From Streptomyces sp. M92 (GTDB lineage: Bacteria; Actinomycetota; Actinomycetes; Streptomycetales; Streptomycetaceae), in the NCBI RefSeq assembly GCF_028473745.1, contig NZ_CP101137.1:7013501-7077500 (forward strand): a stretch of 64,000 bases of DNA. The letters are read 5' to 3'. The notes under the pieces are model-generated. The model was not told the DNA's origin, ran no database searches, and saw only the letters and a list, made by a program, of their open reading frames with translations. The stretch's first letter is position 1; the number at the start of each line of letters is the position of its first letter. A program made the position numbers and the translations under genes. Shown here one piece after another: positions 1-8,436 of the stretch.

Positions 1-2300
1 GTCGCTGGAGTGTCCCACGTCTCCGGCGGTACGACGAGTGCCTCGGGGGGCGTCGGTGCGAGGTGCGGGGTGGTCGGGACCTGGCCGCCGTCGACCGGCA
101 CGAACTGGCCCACGGGCTGGTCGGGGTGCGGCTGGACGCCACCCGCCGACGCCGCGGCGGCCACTGCGGGTTCGGGCGCGGTCTGCGGAGCTTCCGCTTC
201 CAGCGCTACGTCGGTTCCCGGTGCTGCGTAGGTGCCGGCGACGGACTGGGGGCCCTGAGCGGGCTGCGCGTCGGCGGCAGGGTGGTCCGGTTCCCGCGCG
301 GCGGGTTGCGCGACGGCGCCGTCCTGGGCTGCGGCGGCCCGCACGTCCGCGTGCGGACGGTCTCCGGCCACCGGAACGGGCTGCGGCGAGCTCTCCGACG
401 GTGCGGTCGCCTCCGGCGCCGGTGCGGGCTGCCCGTCGGCCGCCGCGGTCTCCGGGGACGGCTCGTGTCCGGCGGGTTCGCCGGGCGCCAGGTCGGCCTC
501 GGTGAGGGCGCCGGTGCGGGCGGCCCCGGTCACTCGCGCCTCGGCGGGCGGGACGTCCTGCGGTTCGGGCACCTCGACGGGTTCGGCCGGCTGCGCTGCG
601 GGCTCGGCAACCTCGCTGGGCCGGGTCGGCGGCGCGGGCTGGGCGGCCTCGGTGGGCTCGGCCGACGGCACGGGCTGGGCAGCCTCCGACGGCTCGGCCG
701 ACGGCACGGGCTGAACAGCCTCCGACGGCTCGGCCAAAGGCACGGGCTGAACAGCCTCCGACGGCTCGGCCGACGGCACGAGCTGAACAGCCTCCGACGG
801 CTCGGTGACCGTCTGCACGGGCTCGGGAGCCTGATCCGCACCGGCCGCCTGCTCGGCGCCCGGTACCCGTGTCGGCTCGCCTTCCTGCGCGGCTTCGGGG
901 GCCCCGGTCGGCTCCACCGCCTGCGCCGGGTCCTGGGCGTCGGCCGACTCGACCGTCTGCGCGGGCCCCTGACCGTCCGCTGGCTCGACCGTCTGCGCGG
1001 GCTCCTGGGCGTCAGCCGACTCGACCGTCTGCGCGGCGTCGGCAGCCTCCCCCGGCTCATCGTCCTGCACAGCCTCGGGATCGACGGCCGGCTCCGCCAC
1101 CGGCACGGCCTCGGGCGCGACTCCCTCCGGGGTGCTGACGTCCTGGGCCACCGCCGCCACCGGCTGCCCGGCGGCCTCCGCCACGGGCTGGGCGGGCACG
1201 GCCACGGGCTCCTCGGGGCCCGCCTGCGGGGTAGGGGCCGGCTCAACGGCCTCCCCCGCGCCCGTCTCCGGGAGTGCCGCCTGGGTCATCTGCTCGGCCT
1301 CGTGCCCCGGAACGGCGCCGGGTGCGGGCGCTTCGTCCGCCGGCCGCTCGGTCACCGCATCGGGTTCGGGCGCCTCCTCGGCCCGGGGCGCTGCCACGGC
1401 CTCGGGAGCGGTCTCTTCCTCCGCCGCCGGCTCGGCCACGGCCTTCCGCGTCCCGTCGCCGCCCTCGGGCGTTCCCTGGACGTGCGCCGCCTCGGCGCCC
1501 GGTGCGGAACCGGCGCCGTCCGCGTCGCCCGGCGCGCTCAATGCCGGGTCCGGGACGCCGGCGTGGGTGTCCGCGGCCGGGACCTCGGGCTCGCCCGGTC
1601 CGCCGCTCTGCCCGCTCTCCCCGGGCTCCCCGCCCGTCGCCGCCACGGCCTCCGTGGCCACGCGGGTCACCAGTGCCTCCGCGGCGCCCACCGGCTGGGC
1701 GGCCTGGTCCGCTACCGGAATAACCGTTTCCGCACGCACTGCCCCGGCGCCCACCGGCACCTCCGCCGGCTGCTGGGCCTGCGGAGCCGCCTGCGCGGGA
1801 CCCCAGGGCGCCGCCCCCTGCGGAGGCGTCGCGGCGGTCTGCGCGGCGTCGAGGTACTCCGGACCGGCGGCCGGCGGACCGGCGTGACGCACCGGCGCGT
1901 CGGCCGGGCCGCGGTCGGCGAGCGAGCGGACCGGGCTGGCGGAGGTGTCGGGGATCGGCGGACCGAGGTGCAGGGGCCTGCGCGGCGGAGCGGGGACGGA
2001 GGCGGGCTGCGGCGACGGCTCGGACGGACGGACGCCGCTGAGATCGACCGAACCGCTGTCACGGCCGGACATCTCGTGCGGACCCGGCTGGTGCACGGTC
2101 TCGACGACCGGCTCCGGCGCGGGCGGCGCGACCTCGTTGCCCCAGGCACTCTGGGCTCCCGGCAGCAACAGCAGGTCCTCGTCCTCGGCGGTGGTCTCGG
2201 AGAGGTAGGTGTACGCGCCGGGAGCGGGGACGCCCGGCTGCTCCACCATGCCTGCGTTCTCCGGCAGCCCCTCGCCCGGGATCTGGCCGGTGTCGGTCAT
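1..2300 (-). CDS. cobT: Probable CobT (nicotinate-nucleotide:dimethylbenzimidazole phosphoribosyltransferase), N-terminal extension only; truncated by window edge
   Basis: An open minus-strand frame runs from an ATG at 2300 off the left edge, at least 766 codons. I checked the likely stop triplets and none is in frame. A good RBS (GAGGGG) lies about 6 bases before the ATG. The protein begins MTDTGQIPGEGLPENAG and is acidic and rich in Pro, Ala, Glu and Val, so it should be disordered. It contains two arrays of 12-residue repeats. As I recall, Streptomyces CobT proteins carry long N-terminal extensions of this kind before the catalytic domain that makes alpha-ribazole phosphate. The next upstream gene is cobL, which fits. 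No catalytic motif is visible in the window, so the name rests on the N-terminal sequence and context. Long plus-strand frames here are Arg/Gly-rich shadows. Confidence 0.55.
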   Translation of the reverse strand, partial: MTDTGQIPGEGLPENAGMVEQPGVPAPGAYTYLSETTAEDEDLLLLPGAQSAWGNEVAPPAPEPVVETVHQPGPHEMSGRDSGSVDLSGVRPSEPSPQPASVPAPPRRPLHLGPPIPDTSASPVRSLADRGPADAPVRHAGPPAAGPEYLDAAQTAATPPQGAAPWGPAQAAPQAQQPAEVPVGAGAVRAETVIPVADQAAQPVGAAEALVTRVATEAVAATGGEPGESGQSGGPGEPEVPAADTHAGVPDPALSAPGDADGAGSAPGAEAAHVQGTPEGGDGTRKAVAEPAAEEETAPEAVAAPRAEEAPEPDAVTERPADEAPAPGAVPGHEAEQMTQAALPETGAGEAVEPAPTPQAGPEEPVAVPAQPVAEAAGQPVAAVAQDVSTPEGVAPEAVPVAEPAVDPEAVQDDEPGEAADAAQTVESADAQEPAQTVEPADGQGPAQTVESADAQDPAQAVEPTGAPEAAQEGEPTRVPGAEQAAGADQAPEPVQTVTEPSEAVQLVPSAEPSEAVQPVPLAEPSEAVQPVPSAEPSEAAQPVPSAEPTEAAQPAPPTRPSEVAEPAAQPAEPVEVPEPQDVPPAEARVTGAARTGALTEADLAPGEPAGHEPSPETAAADGQPAPAPEATAPSESSPQPVPVAGDRPHADVRAAAAQDGAVAQPAAREPDHPAADAQPAQGPQSVAGTYAAPGTDVALEAEAPQTAPEPAVAAAASAGGVQPHPDQPVGQFVPVDGGQVPTTPHLAPTPPEALVVPPETWDTPA
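655..804 (-). repeat. Four tandem 36-bp units in the CobT extension (PVPSAEPSEAVQ type)
   Basis: About four consecutive 36-bp copies encode variants of the 12-residue unit PVPSAEPSEAVQ, around residues 500-548 of the protein. Differences are single substitutions such as PLAE for PSAE and AAQ for AVQ. The period keeps the reading frame. Confidence 0.85.
948..1055 (-). repeat. Second 36-bp repeat array in the CobT extension (AQTVE type)
   Basis: The sequence CTCGACCGTCTGCGCGG (plus strand) begins at 948, 984 and 1020, again with a 36-bp period. On the coding strand each copy contributes an AQTVE core with variable Pro/Ala/Asp/Gln residues. The shared 36-bp period with the array at 655-804 suggests one expansion process. 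Confidence 0.8.
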
Positions 2301-2647
2301 GCGTAACCCCTCGCCCATCGGTTAGTGCTTCTACGACCAGCTCGCCCGGGACGGCGCACCGACCGCCCCGTAGTGAGAACGAGCGTGCGTGCCCAGCGGC
2401 ACGAACGACCCGTCGAGAATGACGACAAAGCCATTGAGTGGCATTGTCGCGGTCGTTCCCCCGTCACGACAGCTTGATCCGCGACGGCCCGCTGTGGACT
2501 GCGCCACGTTGCGCGTCCTCCGGTTCTTGCCGTACCACACCCAGCCCGTAAGAGGGCGGTTTTTGCGGACATTGACCGGCGAAGTGCCAGGTGTCCGAGC
2601 GCGGTACAACAATCCGCCAGCCTACCCCGCGCGGTACGACTAGCCGA
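2301..2647. other. 347-bp intergenic region between cobL and the cobT-like gene
   Basis: No convincing gene is seen. The stretch lies downstream of cobL and upstream of the cobT-like start, so it should hold the latter's promoter. I could not settle on -35/-10 boxes and did not recognise a cobalamin riboswitch (no clear B12 box). Confidence 0.5.
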
Positions 2648-3868
2648 TCACGGGGCGCGGTCCGGAAGTACCCCGCTGAGCAGGAACGCAACGCTCCGCT
2701 CCGTCTCCGTCCAGGCCCGGGTGTCGAGCCCCACGGACTGCAGCAGGGCGCACTCGACCCGGTAGCCGTGCTCCGTCAGGTCCCTGCCCACGAGTTCGGC
2801 CGCGTCGCGGGTCGCGGCGTGCGCGACGATGCGCTGCGGACGGCGGTCGGCGACCGCTGAGACCACGGCCGCTCCCCCGCCGCCGACGCGCACGACGTCG
2901 GGTTCGGGAAGGTCTTCCAGGACGTGCGGGGCGGTGCCGTGCGCGATCTGGAGCTGGACGCCGAAGTGGCGGGCCGTGGCCTCGGTGCGGGCGCAGGCGT
3001 CCGGATCCCGGTCGACGGCGATGACGGCGGCGCCGGCGCGGGCGGCCTCGGTGGCGAAGGCTCCGCCGCCGCAGCCGATGTCCCACACGAGGTCACCGGG
3101 GCGGGGTCCGAGCCGGGCGAGTTGGGCCGTGCGCAGCAGTTCGGTCTCGCCCTCGCCGAGGTCACCGCCGTACGCCTCGGCGGGCAGCGACCAACCGCGC
3201 GGTCCGGCGGCGGGGCCGCGGCCGGCGATCCATCCGGCGCCGTCGCCCGTCGCCCCCGGGCCGGTGCTCCCGCCGACGACGATGACGACGTTCGGGTCGC
3301 GCCAGGTGTGGTCGGCGGCCTTCTCAGAGGTGACGACGGTGACCTGTTCGCGCGCCGTGCCGAGCTCCTCGCAGATGACGAAGGTGCGGTGGACGCCCTC
3401 CATGAGCAGGCCGAGTTCGGCGGGACCGGCGCCGGGGGAGGTGAGGACGGCGACCTTGGTGTGGGCCCGGCATACGTTCACCGCGCGTCGCAGGGTGCGG
3501 GGGTGGGCGACGACCACATGGGCGTCGTCCCAGGGCATGCCGGCGCGGGCGAAGGCGGCGGCGACGGAGGAGACGGCCGGGACGACTTCGACCTCGAGGC
3601 CGAACTCGGGGGCCCGCAGGGTGCGTACGACGCCGAAGAAGCCGGGGTCGCCGTCGGCGAGTACGACCGCGGTGCCCCGGTGGGCGGCGATGCGGCGGGC
3701 GGCGAGGGCGACGCTGCCGAGGCGGACGCGTTCGGCGGCGGCGGGTACCTCGGGAAGTGCCAGGTGGTGTGCGGCACCGGCCACGAGGGTGGCCGCGCCC
3801 AGAGCGGAGCGTGCCGCGGCGGTCAGCGGCGAACCGTCCCAGCCGATCACCGTGACCCGGTCGGCCAT
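2648..3868 (-). CDS. cobL: Bifunctional precorrin-6Y C5,15-methyltransferase (decarboxylating), CobL/CbiET
   Basis: This 406-residue protein is the full-length two-domain fusion. The first ~200 residues are a tetrapyrrole methylase domain (CbiE-like; VTVIGWDGSPL at the start, LADGDPGFFG near residue 72). The second half is a Rossmann methyltransferase (CbiT-like) with the S-adenosylmethionine motif VWDIGCGGG near residue 260, followed by AVDRDP. The enzyme methylates C5 and C15 of the corrin ring and removes the C12 acetate carboxyl group in cobalamin synthesis. A GGAGA RBS stands 9 bases before the ATG. A cobT-like gene follows on the same strand. Confidence 0.93.
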   Translation of the reverse strand: MADRVTVIGWDGSPLTAAARSALGAATLVAGAAHHLALPEVPAAAERVRLGSVALAARRIAAHRGTAVVLADGDPGFFGVVRTLRAPEFGLEVEVVPAVSSVAAAFARAGMPWDDAHVVVAHPRTLRRAVNVCRAHTKVAVLTSPGAGPAELGLLMEGVHRTFVICEELGTAREQVTVVTSEKAADHTWRDPNVVIVVGGSTGPGATGDGAGWIAGRGPAAGPRGWSLPAEAYGGDLGEGETELLRTAQLARLGPRPGDLVWDIGCGGGAFATEAARAGAAVIAVDRDPDACARTEATARHFGVQLQIAHGTAPHVLEDLPEPDVVRVGGGGAAVVSAVADRRPQRIVAHAATRDAAELVGRDLTEHGYRVECALLQSVGLDTRAWTETERSVAFLLSGVLPDRAP

Positions 3869-4000
3869 CGTCGTCAGTCTCCAGGGGTGTTGCAGGTCGT
3901 GTCGCGGAACCGTTCGCGGGTGTGCCCCGTGAGGGTACCCCGGTGCGGCCCCCGGGCGGGGTGTCGGCGGCGCCGGTGCGCCGCTGCGCCGGTCCGGGGA

Positions 4001-4639
4001 TCAGTTCCAGTCGGTGAAGGTGCCGAAACCGCCGTCGTCGGTCAGCGGCCCGGACGCGCCCTCGAGGTCCTCCGGCAGCAGGCTCCACACGATGAAGTCG
4101 GTGCGTACGTCCGTCCACACCTCGTCGTCGGTGCGGACGCGGGCTATGCAGGCGTTGCGCAGGACGCCCTCGCTGATGCAGCCGATCTTCTGGGCGACCT
4201 GCTGGGAGGCGGTGTTGTCGGCGGCCGTGCGCAGTTCCAGGCGCTCGAACTTCTGGTCGCCGAAGAGCCACTGGGCGGTGGCGAGCGCCGCCTCGGACGC
4301 GTAACCCTCGCCGCGGGCCCAGGGGGCGACGATGTACGACAGCTCGGTGGACCGTACGTGCCAGTTGGTCCTGGTGAGCTGGATGACGCCGACCAGCCGC
4401 TGGGTGAGGAACTCGGTGACGGCCAGGTCGAGTCCCCGGCCCGCCGTGCGTTCGGCGGGGGCGTGCTCGCCGATCCAGGTACCGGCGTGCCGCTCGGTGA
4501 AGGGCTGCGGGACGTGGGTCCAGGCGCCGACCTGCTCGTCGTTCATCATGGCGGTGAGGGCGGGGACGTCGTCCTCGTCGAGGGGACGCAGCACCAACCG
4601 CTCCGTGCTGATGGAGATGTTGGGGAAGGTGCTCGTCAT
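4001..4639 (-). CDS. GNAT family N-acetyltransferase (RimJ/RimL-like)
   Basis: A 212-residue protein beginning MTSTFPNISISTERLVLRPL, the usual N-terminus of RimJ/RimL-type acetyltransferases. The acetyl-CoA region is WARGEGYASEAALA (around residue 125), followed by LELRTAADNTASQQVAQKIG, where an Asn-containing helix precedes the C-terminal strand. The ATG at 4639 is preferred over one 27 codons upstream because a GGAG lies 6 bases before it and the extra residues do not resemble the family. The substrate is unknown. It stands alone between cobL and the metNIQ terminator. Confidence 0.85.
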   Translation of the reverse strand: MTSTFPNISISTERLVLRPLDEDDVPALTAMMNDEQVGAWTHVPQPFTERHAGTWIGEHAPAERTAGRGLDLAVTEFLTQRLVGVIQLTRTNWHVRSTELSYIVAPWARGEGYASEAALATAQWLFGDQKFERLELRTAADNTASQQVAQKIGCISEGVLRNACIARVRTDDEVWTDVRTDFIVWSLLPEDLEGASGPLTDDGGFGTFTDWN

Positions 4640-4716
4640 GCGCCGCTCCGTAACCTGTGTAACCGTCAGGGCCTGCTCGAGCTGCCCAGCATGCAGCATG
4701 TGAGCACGCGACCGCA

Positions 4717-4751
4717 CCACGGGGTCCGCTCCGGCGGAGCGGACCCCGTGG
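4717..4751 (-). terminator. Hairpin terminator after metQ
   Basis: A near-perfect inverted repeat with about 16-bp arms (CCACGGGGTCCGCTCC and its complement) around a 3-base loop, just beyond the metQ stop at 4768. There is no long T run, as is common in Streptomyces. It overlaps only leader DNA of the neighbouring acetyltransferase gene. Confidence 0.8.
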
Positions 4752-4767
4752 CGGGTGCGGAGGGGGA

Positions 4768-5595
4768 TCAGAACGAGGGCAGCACGGCGCCGTCGTACCT
4801 GTCCTCGATGAACTTCTTCACCTCGGGCGAGGTGAGGAGCTTCGCGAGCTTCTTCACCCGCGGGTCGTTCTCGTTGCCCTCCTTGACGGCGAGGAGGTTG
4901 TTGTTCGGGTTGTCCTTGGCGGACTCCAGGACGAGGGCGTCCTCCGCCGGCTTGAGGTCGGCCTCGATGGCGTAGTTGCCGTTGACCACCGCGGCGTCGA
5001 CGTCGTTCAGGGAGCGGGGCGTGGTGGCCGCCTCCAGCTCCTTGAACTTGAGGTTCTTCGGGTTGTCGGTGATGTCCGCCGGGGTCGCCGTGGTGCCGAC
5101 GCCGTCCTTGAGGGTGATGAGCCCGTTCGCGGCCAGCAGCTGCAGGGCGCGGCCTTCGTTGACGGTGTCGTTGGGGACGGCGACGGTCGCACCGCTCTTC
5201 AGGTCCGCGGCCTTGTCGACCTTGTTGGAGTACAGGCCGAGGGGCTCCAGGTGCACGTCGACGACGGACACGATGTGGGTGCCGCGCTTCTTGTTGAAGT
5301 CGTCGAGGTACGGGGTGGTCTGGAAGAAGTTGGCGTCCACCGAGCCGTCCTCCGTGGAGGTGTTCGGGGTGACGTAGTCGGTGACCTCCTTGACCTCCAG
5401 TTCGAGGCCCGCCTTCTGCGCCAGGTTGTCCTTGACGTAGTCGAGGATCTCGGCGTGCGGCACGGGGCTGGCGGCGACGACCAGCGGTCCGGAGGTGTCG
5501 GTCGCGGTGTCCTTGTCGGAGCCGCAGGCGGCCAGCCCGAGGGTGAGGGCTCCGGTGGCGAGGACGGCGGTGGTGATCTTGGCGGTGTTACGCAC
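4768..5595 (-). CDS. metQ: Methionine ABC transporter substrate-binding lipoprotein MetQ
   Basis: A 275-residue lipoprotein. The N-terminus VRNTAKITTAVLATGALTLG is a lipoprotein signal peptide ending in the lipobox LAAC, so Cys should be lipidated at about residue 26. The mature part is NlpA/MetQ-like: GPLVVAASPVPHAEIL, then PNTSTEDGSVDANFFQTTPY, and the late GNYAIEADL. It binds methionine outside the membrane for MetI/MetN. The GTG at 5595 is chosen because GAAGGAAAGG ends 8 bases upstream and it gives a normal signal peptide. It is the last gene of metN-metI-metQ, 71 bases after metI, and is followed by a terminator. Confidence 0.95.
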   Translation of the reverse strand: MRNTAKITTAVLATGALTLGLAACGSDKDTATDTSGPLVVAASPVPHAEILDYVKDNLAQKAGLELEVKEVTDYVTPNTSTEDGSVDANFFQTTPYLDDFNKKRGTHIVSVVDVHLEPLGLYSNKVDKAADLKSGATVAVPNDTVNEGRALQLLAANGLITLKDGVGTTATPADITDNPKNLKFKELEAATTPRSLNDVDAAVVNGNYAIEADLKPAEDALVLESAKDNPNNNLLAVKEGNENDPRVKKLAKLLTSPEVKKFIEDRYDGAVLPSF

Positions 5596-5666
5596 GAAAA
5601 GTGCCTTTCCTTCGGGTGGTGCGACCCCGCCCTGTGTGCGGCGGGGAGTCTTGGGGGCCGGGTGCG

Positions 5667-6404
5667 CTACGCGACCTTGCCGACGTCGGCCGCGGCGGGC
5701 TCCTTGGCCCTGAGCAGCCGCAGCCGGGGTGCGGCTGCGGAACGTCCGCCGCGGCGGTGCAGGGCGCGGGCGGCGGCGTCGCCGGCGAACTGGATGAGCG
5801 AGATGGCGACGGCGAGGACCGCGACGGTCACCCACATCAGGCCGGACTCGAAACGGTTGTAGCCGTAGCGGACGGCGAGGTCGCCGAGGCCGCCGCCGCC
5901 GACGGTGCCGGCCATGGCGGAGTAGCCGATGAGGGCGATGACCGTGGTCGTGGTGGAGGCGATCAGCGAGGGCAGCGCCTCGGGCACCAGGACCTTGCGG
6001 ACCACGGTCCAGGTGTTGCCGCCCATGGCCTGGACGGCCTCGACCAGACCTCCGTCGACCTCGCGGACGGCCGTCTCGACCAGCCGCGCGAAGAACGGGA
6101 TGCCGCCGATGGCGAGCGGCACGATCGCGGCCTCGCTGCCGATGGTGGTGCCGGTGACCCAGCGGGTGAAGCTCATGAGGGCGACCATGAGGATGATGAA
6201 CGGCAGTGAGCGGCCGATGTTCACGATCTGGCCGATGACCTTGTTCACCACGGTGTTCTGGAGCAGCCCGCCCTTGTCGGTGAGGACGAGCAGGATGCCG
6301 AGCGGGAGTCCGCCCACGATCGCGATCAGGGTCGACCAGCCGACCATGATCAGGGTCTCCTGACAGGCCTGCTCCAGCAGGGGCTGCATCTCGGACCAGG
6401 TCAC
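5667..6404 (-). CDS. metI: Methionine ABC transporter permease MetI
   Basis: A 245-residue membrane protein with five or six hydrophobic segments and the MetI signature. Visible parts are TLIMVGWSTLIAIVGGLPLG near the start, GRSLPFIILMVALM, the EAA-loop region EAVQAMGGNTW that contacts the ATPase, and GYSAMAGTVGGGGLGDLAV. The GTG start at 6404 overlaps the metN stop by four bases (GTGA), so translation is probably coupled. The tail after the last membrane segment is basic and Ala-rich. Confidence 0.95.
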   Translation of the reverse strand: MTWSEMQPLLEQACQETLIMVGWSTLIAIVGGLPLGILLVLTDKGGLLQNTVVNKVIGQIVNIGRSLPFIILMVALMSFTRWVTGTTIGSEAAIVPLAIGGIPFFARLVETAVREVDGGLVEAVQAMGGNTWTVVRKVLVPEALPSLIASTTTTVIALIGYSAMAGTVGGGGLGDLAVRYGYNRFESGLMWVTVAVLAVAISLIQFAGDAAARALHRRGGRSAAAPRLRLLRAKEPAAADVGKVA

Positions 6405-7471
6405 TTGGCACCTTCCTTCACCAGCACGGAGCCCTGCGCGGGTTCCTGGGCGGGGCCCTCGGCGGGGCCTTGGTCGATCACGTCGATCTGGAGGCCCTGC
6501 TCGCGCAGGAAGCCGACGGGCACGACGTTGTCCTCGTAGCGGCCGGGCAGTTCGATGCGCATGCGGCCGACCTGGAGCCCGCCGACGGTGTCGATGGCGG
6601 CACCCAGGATCGATATGTCGATGTTGTAGGTGCGGGACAGCTGGGAGATGACCGGCTGGGTGGCGGCCTCGCCGTGGAAGGTGACGTCGAGGACGGTGCG
6701 GTCGTCCCCGGACGCCTCGCCGCCGACCGGGAAGAGGGCGGCGGCCAGTTCGGAGCCGGGCGTCGCGAGCAGGTCGCTCACGGTGCCGGACTCGACGACG
6801 CGCCCCTTCTCCATGAGGGCGGCCGAGTCGCAGACGCTCTTGACGACGTCCATCTCGTGGGTGATGAGCAGGACGGTCAGTCCGAGCTGCCGGTTGAGGT
6901 CGCGCAGCAGCTGGAGGATGGAGCGGGTGGTCTCCGGGTCGAGGGCGCTGGTGGCCTCGTCGGAGAGCAGCACCTTGGGGTCGCCGGCCAGGGCGCGGGC
7001 GATGCCGACGCGCTGCTTCTGGCCGCCGGAGAGCTGGGCGGGGTACGCCCTCGCCTTGTCGGCGAGACCGACCAGGTCGAGCAGTTCTAGCGCCTTGCGG
7101 GAACGTTCCTTCCCGGTCTTGCCGAGGATCTCCAGCGGCAGTTCGACGTTGTCCTGCACGGTCCGGGAGGAGAGCAGGTTGAAGTGCTGGAAGACCATGC
7201 CGATACGGCTGCGCGCCTGACGCAGCTCCCTGCCGGCGCGGGGACCGCGGCCCGCCAGCGCGGTGAGGTCCTGGCCGGCGACGGTGACCGTGCCCGCGGT
7301 GGGGCGCTCCAGGAGGTTGACGCAGCGGATGAGCGAGGACTTGCCGGCGCCGGACTGGCCGATGACGCCGTACACCTCGCCCTCGCGGACGTGCAGGTCG
7401 ACGCCGTCCAGGGCGGTGACCTCGCGGCCGCGGGAGCGGTAGACCTTGGTCAGGCCCGATGTGGTGATCAC
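6401..7471 (-). CDS. metN: Methionine ABC transporter ATP-binding protein MetN
   Basis: A 356-residue ATPase. Walker A is GQSGAGKSS, the Q-loop region is IGMVFQHFNLL, the signature motif is LSGGQKQRVGIARAL, Walker B is KVLLSDEATSALD, and the switch His is in LLITHEMD. A C-terminal NIL domain (from about residue 265; PVISQLSRTYNIDISILGA) is the regulatory methionine-sensing part typical of MetN. The GTG at 7471 (before ITTSGLTKVY) has GGAAA 6 bases upstream. In-frame GTGs at 7486 and 7522 are possible but have no RBS. Transcription probably starts before the leader peptide at 7801. Confidence 0.94.
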   Translation of the reverse strand: MITTSGLTKVYRSRGREVTALDGVDLHVREGEVYGVIGQSGAGKSSLIRCVNLLERPTAGTVTVAGQDLTALAGRGPRAGRELRQARSRIGMVFQHFNLLSSRTVQDNVELPLEILGKTGKERSRKALELLDLVGLADKARAYPAQLSGGQKQRVGIARALAGDPKVLLSDEATSALDPETTRSILQLLRDLNRQLGLTVLLITHEMDVVKSVCDSAALMEKGRVVESGTVSDLLATPGSELAAALFPVGGEASGDDRTVLDVTFHGEAATQPVISQLSRTYNIDISILGAAIDTVGGLQVGRMRIELPGRYEDNVVPVGFLREQGLQIDVIDQGPAEGPAQEPAQGSVLVKEGAK

Positions 7472-7714
7472 GTGGGTTTCCGTCACTGTCGAGTGCGCGG
7501 CGCTCTGGTGTGCGCCGGGCACGGGGGCGTTGTTCTTCGGGGTACTGGGGACCTTCGGAACGCGGCACGGTTCTCGCGGTGGCGATGCGCGGTGGCGGTG
7601 AACCGGGGAGAAACGTGTGCGCGGGGCGTGGCCCGGTCGCGGGCGCGGGGCGCATGGGCGGACTCGGGCGGGCGCTCGCTTCGGGGCGCGAGGCTCAGGT
7701 GGTGCAGGGGCCCT

Positions 7715-7801
7715 CTAGAAGGCGCACATTCGGCACATACAACGAGCACCGGGCGTCATCGTCGCCTCGGTCGCAGGGGTGCGGTCGCTCGTCGTGCTCA
7801 T
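7715..7801 (-). CDS. Cys/Met leader peptide upstream of metNIQ (28 residues)
   Basis: A short reading frame of 28 codons starts at an ATG at 7801 and ends at TAG, about 245 bases before metN. It begins MSTTSDRTPATEA and ends MTPGARCMCRMCAF, so the last nine residues hold three Cys and two Met. A TTTACT hexamer lies 6 bases before the ATG and no Shine-Dalgarno is seen, so the message may be leaderless. Concentrating codons for sulfur amino acids just before a stop ahead of a methionine importer is the pattern of a translation-coupled leader that senses charged tRNA. That role is inference. The frame itself and its position are seen directly. Confidence 0.7.
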   Translation of the reverse strand: MSTTSDRTPATEATMTPGARCMCRMCAF

Positions 7802-8075
7802 GCGATCAGTAAAGCAGACATACGGTCCTGACCGGCCACGACTGTCCGGATGCTGGACAGCCGTGGGCGGTGACCGGACACCGGCGCGACGGCGGCCAGG
7901 GGCGGAGGCCCCGGCCCGGGCTCCGGTGACCAGTGCCGACGAGGCCGTCACCCCGTCCCGGCCACAGCCCGCGGGCGCGTCCGGCGGACGTGCGGGCTGT
8001 GGTCAACGCCACGGTGGCCCGGTGGGGGCGGGGCCGGGGACGGCGGGGCTTTTGGGGCGTAATAGGGTCGCTGCC

Positions 8076-8435
8076 ATGCTTGACGTCCTGACGCTGGTGA
8101 CCGGGGTCGCCGCGCTGCTGCTCGCCGCCTGGTGCGGCTGGGCGGCCTACCGTGACCAGCCGACGAAGGACTGGCACTTCATCGGCATGGCCGTGGTCTC
8201 GGCGCTGGCACTGATCCAGCTGATCGCGGGGATCGTGCTGCTGGCGCGGGGCGAGAAGCCGGAGCAGGGCACCACGATCTTCGTGGCGTACCTGCTGGGC
8301 GCCTTCGCCTGTGTACCGGCGGCGGGCTTCATGTCGCTGGCCGAGCGCACCCGCTGGGGTTCGGTGACGGTCGCCGCCGGCGGCGTCGTCCTCGCCGTCC
8401 TCGAAGTGCGGCTCTTCGACATCTGGGGAGGCTGA
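8076..8435 (+). CDS. Small integral membrane protein, unknown function
   Basis: A 119-residue protein with four predicted membrane segments (residues ~5-24, ~35-57, ~67-88, ~95-113) and almost no soluble part. It is transcribed away from metN. A TAGGGT hexamer ends 7 bases before the ATG and there is no Shine-Dalgarno, suggesting a leaderless message. Its stop is one base before the ATG of the next gene, also a membrane protein, so the two probably form a pair. I do not recognise a family with a known function. Confidence 0.75.
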   Translation: MLDVLTLVTGVAALLLAAWCGWAAYRDQPTKDWHFIGMAVVSALALIQLIAGIVLLARGEKPEQGTTIFVAYLLGAFACVPAAGFMSLAERTRWGSVTVAAGGVVLAVLEVRLFDIWGG

Positions 8436-8436
8436 G

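Noticed and set aside
63..2306. Very long plus-strand frame rich in Gly, Arg and Leu
   Set aside because: It is the mirror of the Pro/Ala/Glu-rich minus-strand CobT extension. It has no RBS, no fold-like sequence and a composition typical of antisense frames in GC-rich DNA.
7472..7714. SAM or other riboswitch before metNIQ
   Set aside because: I looked for SAM-I and SAM-IV core sequences and found none. A leader peptide explains the region better. A covariance-model search would settle it.
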